NCBI GenBank assembly: GCA_003140785.1
Contig: PLKY01000052.1
Location: forward strand, 1 to 7,439
Origin: Acidobacteriaceae bacterium
Lineage (GTDB): Bacteria > Acidobacteriota > Terriglobia > Terriglobales > Acidobacteriaceae
Direction: 5' to 3'
Length of the DNA: 7,439 nucleotides
Of this stretch, positions 1 to 6,157 are shown piece after piece. A model generated the notes under the pieces. The model was not told where the DNA came from. It worked only from the letters and a program-made list of their open reading frames with translations, and searched no databases. Made by a program: the position numbers and the translations under genes. Every line of letters starts with the position of its first letter. The stretch's first letter is position 1.

Positions 1-1431
1 TGTGGTGCAATTGACCATTTCCGAGCCTTTGCTCCAGCGAACGGTGATGAAGTGACCTGTATCCAGAAATGTATAAGCGGGGCGAGTGTTGAAGCTGTCC
101 GCGCTCTTGGACCTGAAAGGGTTGATGAGGCACTCGATAGCGCGTGAAACGAGTTCTGCCATCCGGTTGTTCAGTTCCCGCGGCTTCCCGGCTCCCAACA
201 TCTTCCGCAGCACCAGGCTGATGTTGAACGCGCCGACGTGAATCAGCAGACGCTTGAGAATATTCTTTCGTCCGTGCAGGGTGCAGCGTCGCATCCCGCC
301 GGTTTCGTAGCAATGAGCAAAGGTTCGTTCGACGAACTCGCCTCGTCGCCTCAGCAGTTTCTTGCCATACTCGCCGCGCACCCGTTGACGGTTTTGATAA
401 ACCGCCTGCTGTTGGCCCTGCTTGCCTTTCCAATGTCGCTTGCCGGGCTGCTTCTTCTCCGGGATGTAAGTGCGAACTTCCAGTTCCTTGATCTGCTCAA
501 GAGCTTCGCCGCTGTGGTAGCCCTTGTCCGCAACAAGTTCTTCAATCCCCTCGACGTTGACCTTGGGTTTCTCTTCAGGATGCAACTCTGCTTCGCGCTC
601 CACTAAATCCGCCACCGCCAGCCCCGCATCGGCCAGTGTCTCCTGCATGGTCGTCGTATCGCCCAGGTCAGCCGCCTGCAAGGTGACGGCCACTACCGCG
701 CCCGAATCAAGATCGACTGCATGTTCGGCCTTGTGAGCCAGGTGCGTACTGCCGTCCTTCATCTTCGCAACCCTGGCATCCTGATCCGTAGGACTCTTCC
801 ACTCCTTGTTGGAGGTGCGCTTCTTGCGCTTGCGGTCAAGCCGCGCCAGGTCCTCACGCGTCGGTGTTTCGATGCCCGACGCCTTGGCCAGACCGGTCAG
901 AAACTCTTCATAGCTCTCTCCCGTGTCGCGCCGCACGATCGAGCGCATCGCCGCGCTGGCCTCCAGCGTGGTCGCATCAATGCCCATGCGCTTGCCCGCC
1001 AGCAAGGCGCGATCGGCAAGTAAACCAAGAACCCAGGAAAACACCTGCTTATGCGTCTCCAAGTCGATCAGTCGACGGGTGCGGGAAATCGTGGAGTGAT
1101 CGGGCGTATCCTCATCCAACCCAATGCCCAAAAAGCGCCGCAGACTCAGAGAGTCCTTCAGCCGCCACGCGATGCCGCGTTCAGACTCGATGCCCTCGAA
1201 ATACCCGATCATCAGCGACCTGAAATAAATCCCCGGCGTCAGTCCAGGACGACCCAGCTTCTCGGCATAAAACCTTGCACACAACTTCTCCACGAACGCG
1301 TCGAATCCTTCCCCGTCAAGAACCTCGTTCAGACCAACATAGAACGGGTGGCCTGGGCCCACAGCCATATCCGTATACGCCACCCACAGATCCTCTTGCC
1401 GCTCTCGATCCTTGCGTGTTCCCATTGCCAT
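1..1431 (-). CDS. DDE transposase of IS5/IS1182 type, C-terminus cut by window edge
   Basis: This enzyme would cut and join the ends of its own insertion sequence. The frame is open for 477 codons from an ATG (1431-1429) to base 1, with no internal stop or frameshift, so the end of the protein lies outside the window. Residues about 70-120 look like the DUF772 N-terminal domain (FRSLMIGYFEGIESERGIAW, then a TPDHSTISRTRR stretch). The RNase H-like catalytic core follows, with likely catalytic residues D152 (GIDATTLEA), D302 (VADKGYHSGEAL) and E368 (GEFVERTF), followed by a GGMRR stretch. A Lys/Arg-rich insertion (about 195-215, RLDRKRKKRTSNKEWKSP) is typical of this subgroup. A second ATG (1425-1423) is possible; the Shine-Dalgarno for either is weak. 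The gene looks intact, so the element may be functional. The IS1182-versus-IS5 assignment is from memory of the family and is less certain than the transposase call. Confidence 0.93.
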   Translation of the reverse strand, partial: MAMGTRKDRERQEDLWVAYTDMAVGPGHPFYVGLNEVLDGEGFDAFVEKLCARFYAEKLGRPGLTPGIYFRSLMIGYFEGIESERGIAWRLKDSLSLRRFLGIGLDEDTPDHSTISRTRRLIDLETHKQVFSWVLGLLADRALLAGKRMGIDATTLEASAAMRSIVRRDTGESYEEFLTGLAKASGIETPTREDLARLDRKRKKRTSNKEWKSPTDQDARVAKMKDGSTHLAHKAEHAVDLDSGAVVAVTLQAADLGDTTTMQETLADAGLAVADLVEREAELHPEEKPKVNVEGIEELVADKGYHSGEALEQIKELEVRTYIPEKKQPGKRHWKGKQGQQQAVYQNRQRVRGEYGKKLLRRRGEFVERTFAHCYETGGMRRCTLHGRKNILKRLLIHVGAFNISLVLRKMLGAGKPRELNNRMAELVSRAIECLINPFRSKSADSFNTRPAYTFLDTGHFITVRWSKGSEMVNCTT

Positions 1432-1486
1432 GACCTGATTTTAAGAATCACTCCTGTGGATACCGCTCCATTCTTTCGGGAAGGTA
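1..1486 (-). mobile_element. Insertion sequence (IS5/IS1182 type), right end only approximately placed
   Basis: The element comprises the transposase gene plus a short upstream flank. Its left end lies outside the window. The right end must fall between the transposase start (1431) and the beginning of IS91-like coding similarity (about 1487). The terminal inverted repeat and target duplication cannot be identified because the partner end is missing, so 1486 is an upper bound, not a measured boundary. Confidence 0.6.
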
Positions 1487-1756
1487 TCGAGACTTGCACC
1501 ACAGGCTGCTAAGGGTCTGGTCCGCATCCGCCACTTCGGCTTCTTCGCCAACCGCAGATGCAGTGCCTCGCTCCAACATTGCCGCGCTCTTCTCGAAGTG
1601 GTTCCATCTGTCGATCCGCCAGAGATACCGAAACTGCACTGTCCCGCTTGCTCCGGCATTATGCTTGTCGTCGAACGACTGACCTGCAGTCAGCTGTATT
1701 TCCGTTCCAATCTCACCTGGTCTGCACCACGGAGCCATGGCGATGACAGCTCCTGA
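1487..1756 (+). pseudogene. IS91-family transposase, C-terminal remnant
   Basis: IS91-family transposases are HUH-type rolling-circle enzymes. Reading from 1511 to the TGA at 1754-1756 gives a stretch that matches the C-terminal part of that family: KGLVRIRHFGFFANRR, then about 40 residues later a CPAC motif followed by GIMLVVERLTCSQLYFRS. The family's signature here is R-I-R-H-[FY]-G, then a short Cys-containing segment and [VI]-E-[RI]-x-T. Just upstream, the reading that best resembles the family (R-x-L-x-H-x-L before P-K-G) lies in another frame (codons from 1488), so a one-base loss near 1508-1510 is likely. The N-terminal zinc finger, HUH motif and catalytic tyrosines are absent; the IS on the left occupies that position. 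This is a dead fragment, probably interrupted or truncated by that IS. Confidence 0.8.
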
Positions 1757-2104
1757 AAGACTCATGACTTACTGTGGCCCTATCGATCGTCTCCGCTATC
1801 GCGTCCAGGCACGCAATGCCAGCCTGCGCTCAAGAACGGTTTTCAGCATAAGTGTAGTCATTTCGAAGATGAAAATCAGACATCCATTCCATCTCGATCT
1901 GAGCTGCACCCCCGCTCGATCGGCCGCGCTTCGTACCCTTTCAGCCTTCCCAAAGAGGTGCGGACACGATTGAAATCCCATAGGGAGATCACCGCGTCCC
2001 TCGCGACAGCGAATTACTTCAAACGCCCCTATCCGAACTGCCCCGGCGAAAACAACGAGACTCAATCCAGCCTCGTCTATCGGGGCAGTCACGATAGGAT
2101 TCTA

Positions 2105-2153
2105 ACGTTTTCCGTTACCGATGTTGGCAATCGGTCTTCCAGCGCTGGAAACG
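2105..2153. repeat. Nested dyad symmetries with perfect 14-bp palindrome
   Basis: The core is the perfect palindrome TTCCAGCGCTGGAA at 2137-2150. To its left lies a small stem CCGAT/ATCGG (2118-2122 with 2130-2134). The outer arms ACGTTTTCC (from 2105) and GGAAACGT (ending 2153) are complementary apart from one extra T. The function is unknown; it could be a protein site or part of the end of the IS91-type element. Confidence 0.45.
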
Positions 2154-2215
2154 TGCCTCGGCGATTATGCGCTCATTGAGGACCGAAATGCAGGAAGCTC
2201 ATCGCAGCGGAGATT

Positions 2216-2240
2216 GGAGTTCCGACTGCTGCGGAATTCC
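2216..2240. terminator. Weak hairpin downstream of the fucosidase gene
   Basis: GGAGTTCC (2216-2223) and GGAATTCC (2233-2240) form an eight-pair stem with one G-T pair and a nine-base loop, 26 bases beyond the fucosidase stop. Read on the minus strand it has no T-run after it, so a factor-independent terminator is doubtful. Confidence 0.2.
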
Positions 2241-2266
2241 GGTCTCTCGCTTAGGCGCACCCGGAT

Positions 2267-3880
2267 TCAGACGATCTTTAAGGTAATCGCATAGTCACAG
2301 GGCTTCTGTTTCGGCATCACGACTGTGAGGCCCTGTTCATCCTGGGTCCAGATCACCTTGTCTTTGTAACCCAGCAGTTCCACATTCCTGATCTTCGGCG
2401 GCGACAGTGGGCTCGAGGTGGCCAGCGGCTTAATCAGGGCCAGCTTCTCGGGCCAGCCCATGATGAATGCGTAGAGCGTGTCACCCTTGGTCGTGAAGCG
2501 CACTTCGTCGGCGGTCAATTCCCTGCGGCCAGACTCGTTGAACCGGGTGCCATCGCCGGACGGCGCGGTCGCCACCGGGCCGTCCCCGAACATTTTCCAC
2601 GGCCGGCTCGCGTAGATGCCCTCGCTGTTGATCGCCATCCATTTCGTGATTTCGTCGAGAATGACCAGCTCTTCGTAATCGAGCTCGCCGCTGTTTGGGA
2701 GCGGGAAATTCAGCATCAGGTTCCCATTGCGGCTGACGATGTCGACCAGCAGATCGATAACATATTTGGGCGACTTGTATTGGGCTTCCCGGTTGTAGTG
2801 CCATTCGCCGATGCAGCTGTCGGTCTGCCAGGGGTTAGCCGGAATGCCGGCAGCTACGCCGCGCTCCCAGTCCTGAACGCACGTCCCGACTTCGCAGTCG
2901 CTCGGCAACTTGCTGGTGTACACGGCCTCGCAGCGGCCACCATGGCGATTGGCGTCCACGTTGTAGAGGTTCGCTACAAGCGCCAGGCCGTACTCCTCGA
3001 AAAAGATGTCGCCATCGGTGTAGAGCAGGTCGGGCTGATACTTGTCGACGAGATCTTTGATCCGGTTGAAGTAGTGCTGCTTCCACCGAGCCGGCGCCTG
3101 GCGGTCGTTGAGGATCCGATAGCTGTAGGGATAGTACTTCGGCAGTTCGTGGTAAAGATCGGCATAGTCGGGGTCGGCGCCATCGTAGGGCACTCCGGCG
3201 AGCGGACCGGTTTTGTCGCTCATATGCGACGTGGAGAACCAGTGAAAGCTTGGGGCGAGGTGCTCGCTTACGGCGAAGCGGAGCCCGTGCTTTTGGGCGG
3301 CCTTCCTGAACGCACCGACGATGTCTCTCTTTGGTCCCGTGGCAACGGAGTTCCAGCGTGGCTGGTACTTCGAATCCCAAAGATCGAATCCGTCGTGATG
3401 CACAGCCATGCTGCAGAAGTACTTTGCTCCGGCTTTTTTGTAGAGACCGAGCAGATGGTCGGGATCGAAATTGTCAGCCGTCCATGTCGGAATCAGATCC
3501 TTGAATCCGACCTTCGTCGGATGGCCATACGTCTTCAGGTGATATTCGTACTGCTTATGGCCCTGGATGTACATGTTGCGGGCGTACCAGTCGCCGCATT
3601 CGACGGCGGACTGCGGTCCCCAATGCGCCCAGATGCCGAACTTGGCATCGCGATACCAGTCAGGAACCTGCCATTCGCGAAGCGACTGGCGTGTCCCCTT
3701 GAAGGGGCCCGGCGCGATAGCCAGATCAGGATTCGCCGATACCTCTTGGATTGCCGCACGTTCTTCCTCGAATCGCCCACCATCGTCGAGGATGGAGCTT
3801 GCTGCTCGGGATTTGCGGGACAAAAGGAGCGCAGGCGCTCCAGAAATCAGAGAGAGAGCTCTTCTTCTGGTAATCCTCAC
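2267..3880 (-). CDS. Alpha-L-fucosidase, GH29, Tat-exported
   Basis: This retaining glycosidase releases terminal alpha-linked L-fucose from glycans. The 537-residue protein starts with a twin-arginine signal (RITRRRALSLI at 2-12) and a short hydrophobic stretch, with likely cleavage near A26-A27, so it should act outside the cytoplasm. The (beta/alpha)8 domain shows GH29 landmarks: AKFGIWAHWG (79-88), HHDGFDLWDSKY (161-172), the expected nucleophile D289 in DLLYTDGD, and a SRNGNLMLNFPL segment (383-394) that matches the family's conserved NGNLLLN strand. GIYASRPWKMFG (421-432) leads into a C-terminal beta-sandwich ending at 537. Length is normal for the family. The start is GTG at 3880-3878, preceded by GGAGG at 3895-3891; the nearby ATG at 3902 is out of frame. 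The acid/base residue cannot be assigned from sequence alone. The gene stands alone on its strand. Confidence 0.95.
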   Translation of the reverse strand: MRITRRRALSLISGAPALLLSRKSRAASSILDDGGRFEEERAAIQEVSANPDLAIAPGPFKGTRQSLREWQVPDWYRDAKFGIWAHWGPQSAVECGDWYARNMYIQGHKQYEYHLKTYGHPTKVGFKDLIPTWTADNFDPDHLLGLYKKAGAKYFCSMAVHHDGFDLWDSKYQPRWNSVATGPKRDIVGAFRKAAQKHGLRFAVSEHLAPSFHWFSTSHMSDKTGPLAGVPYDGADPDYADLYHELPKYYPYSYRILNDRQAPARWKQHYFNRIKDLVDKYQPDLLYTDGDIFFEEYGLALVANLYNVDANRHGGRCEAVYTSKLPSDCEVGTCVQDWERGVAAGIPANPWQTDSCIGEWHYNREAQYKSPKYVIDLLVDIVSRNGNLMLNFPLPNSGELDYEELVILDEITKWMAINSEGIYASRPWKMFGDGPVATAPSGDGTRFNESGRRELTADEVRFTTKGDTLYAFIMGWPEKLALIKPLATSSPLSPPKIRNVELLGYKDKVIWTQDEQGLTVVMPKQKPCDYAITLKIV

Positions 3881-3890
3881 GGTCTTGCTG

Positions 3891-3895
3891 CCTCC
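3891..3895 (-). promoter_or_regulatory. Shine-Dalgarno of the fucosidase gene
   Basis: On the minus strand this reads GGAGG, ten bases before the GTG start at 3880. It supports the GTG start, since no in-frame ATG upstream has a comparable site. Confidence 0.7.
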
Positions 3896-3903
3896 ACGGC
3901 ATA

Positions 3904-3925
3904 TCTTTCAACTGAAAGAATTAGA
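3904..3925 (-). promoter_or_regulatory. Candidate -10 box with overlapping operator-like dyad
   Basis: A perfect inverted repeat, TCTTTCA-AC-TGAAAGA, occupies 3904-3919. Directly upstream on the minus strand lies TCTAAT (3925-3920), five of six matches to a -10 box. Transcription from it would start inside the dyad, a classic repressor position, and the fucosidase Shine-Dalgarno follows nine bases later. No good -35 box is found at 16-18 bases spacing; TTTACT (3955-3950) is 24 bases away. The dyad is seen directly; the promoter and operator roles are inferred. Confidence 0.4.
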
Positions 3926-3966
3926 AATTTCGGCCCGGGGCGACGGCTAAGTAAACGCCCACACGG

Positions 3967-3991
3967 CCAGATCAAAATCCCCAGATCAAAA
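3967..3991. repeat. Two 11-bp direct repeats upstream of the fucosidase gene
   Basis: CCAGATCAAAA occurs at 3967-3977 and again at 3981-3991, a 14-base period. They lie about 90-110 bases upstream of the fucosidase start and could be an activator site or a chance duplication. Confidence 0.5.
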
Positions 3992-4929
3992 CCATGGTCG
4001 TAGAAGCATCCCCTTGCCGTAAAGTCGGAGGACTTGGCGCGAACCCGGGATGTCCGAATCTCAACCCCCGTTTATGGACCTCTGAAATAAACAGGCAAAT
4101 TGGATCAACAGCCGTAGGGATTGGATGACGACTTCAGGCCCACCTCACTCATTGACAGGATTGCGATTCGATTGTGGCCGATCCGTCAGTGGCCGATCCG
4201 TCAGTTATATCTTAGTTAGGTAATAAGGAATGAATAAATATATTCGCTAAGGAACAGTGGCACTCTGCCAGGCGCTCCTGGACGGCCGTGACAGGGCGTT
4301 TTCGCCATAAGCCAAAATCAACCAATGTTCAGCCGCGCTCGCAGAATCGATAACGGCAAAAGATGGTCACGCAGCGATCTCGCGAACGGGGACAGCCGTC
4401 TTGTACATTCTTCGAAAGCTTTATTCGACCATTGTGCCTGGGCTGATTCTGGAGCTCGGCTCCGTCCTGAACGCGTCGGCTGCAAGTATGCAAAATTCAG
4501 ACCGAAGAGCGGCCGGGAAACGTCCGCCGCCATGCCCATCGAGATGGGGGCAGCTTTGGGAGTAACTCTCGGCCGGAATTCTGCGCTTTCCAGCGGATTA
4601 TAGGCAATTGGGACGACTTTTCAGTAGCGTCCCTGGCCGCCAAGAATATGGGTACAACAAGCGTTCTCGCGCTCCTAAGCGGATCGCCGAAACTTCGCTC
4701 ATCCGCAACCCCGCCGCAACCATTCCAATTCTTCCGTCGGGATCGCCGCACCGGAGTTGGAGCGTGGCCGTAACGCCATCGGCTGCCTAGTCCAAAACCT
4801 CCGCGCGGGGTTCGAACCACCTGAACCACCTAACCGTACGTCCTGGTACTCTGCGACAGCTACGTGGGTCTCGGGGCGATTGCGTGTGGGGAAGCCGGAA
4901 ACAGTAGCCCACGAGCGGAGCCGGCGGGG
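3992..4929. other. Gene-poor interval, probably decayed sequence
   Basis: I recognise no gene here. Open frames on both strands reach about 110 codons but are rich in Arg and Ser, overlap each other and lack ribosome binding sites. An AT-rich pocket (about 4204-4250) contrasts with its GC-rich surroundings. One plus-strand frame around 4590-4680 reads somewhat like protein (GNWDDFSVASLAAKNMG) but has no start or clear homologue; it could be a gene fossil. Confidence 0.5.
4174..4203. repeat. Tandem duplication of a 15-bp unit
   Basis: GTGGCCGATCCGTCA is present twice head to tail (4174-4188 and 4189-4203), and the next two bases repeat the start of the unit. It borders the AT-rich pocket. It may be a slippage product or a paired binding site. 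Confidence 0.85.
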
Positions 4930-5187
4930 TTAGGGGAGAAAGGGCAGAGTCGCGGGTTCATTGAGGATCCAATAACGGTTACCATGGGTGTCTCGATGCG
5001 CTTCTTCGATGGGACGGATCATGGCCTGCGGCAAGTGGCGGGCAGCGTCGGTGATCGCGTCGATTTCCTTCTGGCACTTCTGCTGCGAAGGACGGCCCAA
5101 CCAGCCGGTCTCAGGGAGAGATCCCGAATTCAGCCAGTCGTACTGGCGAAGAGCCTTTTCAAGCTGGGGATTCCCGCCAAAGCTCAT
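4930..5187 (-). CDS. Hypothetical protein, 85 residues, possibly a gene fragment
   Basis: I do not recognise this protein. It reads from ATG 5187-5185 to TAA, with balanced composition: an early NPQLEKALRQYDWLNSG segment, then ETGWLGRPSQQ, a helix-like stretch rich in Asp, Ala and Ile (about 40-55), and a C-terminus NRYWILNEPATLPFLP. Codons favour G or C in third position, as in the flanking enzymes, and the frame reads more like real protein than the 127-codon frame opposite it. Against it: no Shine-Dalgarno before the ATG and a stop only two codons upstream, so it may be the tail of a decayed larger gene. No signal peptide or membrane segment is visible. No function is proposed. Confidence 0.4.
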   Translation of the reverse strand: MSFGGNPQLEKALRQYDWLNSGSLPETGWLGRPSQQKCQKEIDAITDAARHLPQAMIRPIEEAHRDTHGNRYWILNEPATLPFLP

Positions 5188-5339
5188 TATCTAACTTCAG
5201 TTCGTGGGAAGAAGTCGACTCGAACTCTACGGCAGCAGAGCCTGTAAGCTTGCAAATGTTCGTGTCGGCCTTTCCCATACCACATACTTCTCTTGGCTCG
5301 TCAGTTCACTTTATTGCGTTCCCGAGCTCGCGGATCGTT

Positions 5340-5365
5340 GATCCGGTTTTCGCACCGGCCGGATC
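5340..5365 (+). promoter_or_regulatory. Hairpin just upstream of a small ORF
   Basis: GATCCGG (5340-5346) pairs perfectly with CCGGATC (5359-5365) around a 12-base loop. It ends 13 bases before the AGAGGAG ribosome binding site at 5378-5384. It could be a leader structure, an operator or incidental. Confidence 0.35.
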
Positions 5366-5386
5366 GGTAGGGACCAAGAGGAGAAA

Positions 5387-5500
5387 ATGATGGCCAATGG
5401 TACCTTCTCAACTCGGATTCAGGGTCATCCCGACACAGAGCCGGCTGTTGTCCCGTGGGAGTCGGCCGATGCGAATTCTGGGTCGCTGCCTTGCAAATGA
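5387..5500 (+). CDS. Small ORF of 37 codons with strong ribosome binding site
   Basis: The function is unknown. The frame opens with two consecutive ATGs (5387-5392) and ends with TGA at 5498-5500. It is preceded by AGAGGAG (5378-5384), close to ideal and about as good as those of the two glycosidases. The peptide starts MMANGTFSTRIQGHPDTE, has one Trp and a Cys next to the C-terminal Lys, and shows no hydrophobic segment, so it should be soluble. It lies between a hairpin and the IS3 fossil and could be a genuine small protein, a leader peptide or the start of a gene truncated by insertion. The evidence rests on the ribosome binding site alone. Confidence 0.35.
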   Translation: MMANGTFSTRIQGHPDTEPAVVPWESADANSGSLPCK

Positions 5501-5540
5501 ATAGGTTCTCTGCCAGTACCCATCACAGCAGTTCTAAAGA

Positions 5541-5642
5541 GCGGCGAACCCTCTGGCACACCAACTGCTTCAGCTTGCGGTTCTCTTCCTCGAGTTGCCT
5601 CAGCCGCTACGCCTCGCTCACCTTATTCCCGGTGGTCCGGGC
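5541..5642 (-). pseudogene. IS3-family OrfA fragment with in-frame stop
   Basis: Read on the minus strand, this gives TTGNKVSEA, a TAG stop (5609-5607), then RLRQLEEENRKLKQLV. The pattern GGM-x-VSEA-[KQ]-RL-x-x-LEEEN-x-x-LK-x-LV is the join between the helix-turn-helix and the leucine-zipper coiled coil in OrfA of IS3-family elements (IS407/IS2-like groups). The stop falls where the family has Lys or Gln, one base change away. After KQLV the similarity ends (CQRVRRSLELL), and neither the N-terminal helix-turn-helix nor the OrfB integrase core is present nearby. This is a short, dead relic; its outer limits are approximate. Confidence 0.75.
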
Positions 5643-5832
5643 ATGGTTCACAACTATGGAATGGTTGGACTGCCAGTTCCCCTTTGTAAGGCGCTTCCCG
5701 TTTTGTAAGGTAAAAGGGGTGTACAGGGCGTACCTAGCCGCACAGCGCGCACGCAGCGCACATCTCAATACACCACATAATTGATTTGTTTTGTTGTATA
5801 TGGCAGTAGAATCAATGACATGAATTGTAAGC
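5643..5832. repeat. Intergenic stretch with short direct repeat, 3' side of tRNA-Ser
   Basis: No gene is seen. TTTGTAAGG occurs at 5683-5691 and 5702-5710, inside a loose CCCCTTT/AAAGGGG dyad. The sequence turns AT-rich near the tRNA. No obvious terminator for the tRNA is visible on the minus strand. Confidence 0.4.
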
Positions 5833-5922
5833 TGGCGGAGAGAGTGGGATTCGAACCCACGTTAGAGTTTCCCCTAAACACGCTTTCCAAGCGTGCGCCT
5901 TCAACCACTCGGCCATCTCTCC
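5833..5922 (-). tRNA. tRNA-Ser (anticodon GGA)
   Basis: The transcript decodes UCC and UCU serine codons. Its 5' half begins GGAGAGA (5922-5916), paired with TCTCTCC (5843-5837), then discriminator G and an encoded CCA (5835-5833). The anticodon stem CACGC/GCGTG encloses the loop TTGGAAA, with GGA at 5888-5886. A long variable arm with a TTAG/CTAA stem marks a class II tRNA, as expected for serine. The T arm is GTGGG-TTCGAAT-CCCAC. All stems pair, so the gene looks functional. It is divergent from the GH2 gene, and the mobile-element debris lies on its 3' side. Confidence 0.97.
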
Positions 5923-5985
5923 AAGGTTGGTTACCACATTGAATCTACCATACCGAGTGCGCCGAACATGTGGTTCCGGTCGCAC

Positions 5986-6007
5986 CGGCTTAACCTGGGT
6001 TAAGCCG
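5986..6007. promoter_or_regulatory. Perfect 10-2-10 palindrome, candidate operator
   Basis: CGGCTTAACC (5986-5995) and GGTTAAGCCG (5998-6007) are exact inverted repeats around TG. It lies between the divergent tRNA-Ser and GH2 genes, about 50 bases upstream of the candidate GH2 promoter. The two-base spacer and the lack of a following T-run argue against a terminator and for a site bound by a dimeric regulator. The regulator is not in this window. Confidence 0.5.
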
Positions 6008-6054
6008 CTTTGATTTCCGCTTCAAGAGGGCCACACCGCGTTGGAATGAAATCG

Positions 6055-6084
6055 TTTACTTCTTGCGTGCTTGTGATTTATAGT
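6055..6084 (+). promoter_or_regulatory. Candidate sigma70-type promoter of the GH2 gene
   Basis: TTTACT (6055-6060) and TATAGT (6079-6084, five of six matches to the -10 consensus) are separated by 18 bases. Transcription would start near 6091, leaving a leader of about 67 bases before the GH2 ATG. The -35 match is moderate. Confidence 0.4.
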
Positions 6085-6157
6085 TGCGCGTTGTCCACGC
6101 ATTGCGGAACTCCGATGTTTACGAAAAGACGCCACTGAAAACTGAAAGAGGAGCCTT

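Larger units (their letters stand above)
1757..2266. other. Gene-free interval between IS91 remnant and fucosidase
   Basis: No reading frame here resembles a known protein. The open frames are short and lack ribosome binding sites. Part of the left half may be the noncoding 3' end of the IS91-type element, which normally continues past the transposase stop to its origin end, but I cannot place that end. The right half carries several dyad symmetries (listed separately) and serves as the 3' flank of the fucosidase gene. Confidence 0.6.

Noticed and set aside
238..1512. Several plus-strand open frames of 70-153 codons
   Set aside because: All overlap the transposase antisense or out of frame, lack ribosome binding sites and have Arg/Ser/Ala-rich, non-protein-like translations.
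2780..4003. 407-codon plus-strand open frame
   Set aside because: It lies antisense to the GH29 fucosidase, which has clear family motifs. The frame is a by-product of high third-position GC, and its translation matches nothing I recognise.
3967..4203. Short repeats as a possible CRISPR array
   Set aside because: Units of 11 and 15 bp, present only twice each with 0-3 bp spacing, do not fit a repeat-spacer pattern, and no cas gene is present.
4809..4818. GGTTCGAACC, resembling a tRNA T-loop and a possible attachment-site copy of the tRNA-Ser 3' end
   Set aside because: Only about eight bases match the tRNA, the flanks do not form a T-arm stem, and the motif is simply a palindrome. No longer duplicate of the tRNA end was found in the window.
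4497..4829. 110-codon minus-strand open frame
   Set aside because: Arg/Trp/Gly-rich composition, no recognisable motif, and a competing frame opposite; it looks like chance.
4864..5247. 127-codon plus-strand open frame
   Set aside because: It is opposite the 85-residue minus-strand frame, which has the more natural composition; this one has the leucine/arginine-rich look of an antisense translation and no ribosome binding site.
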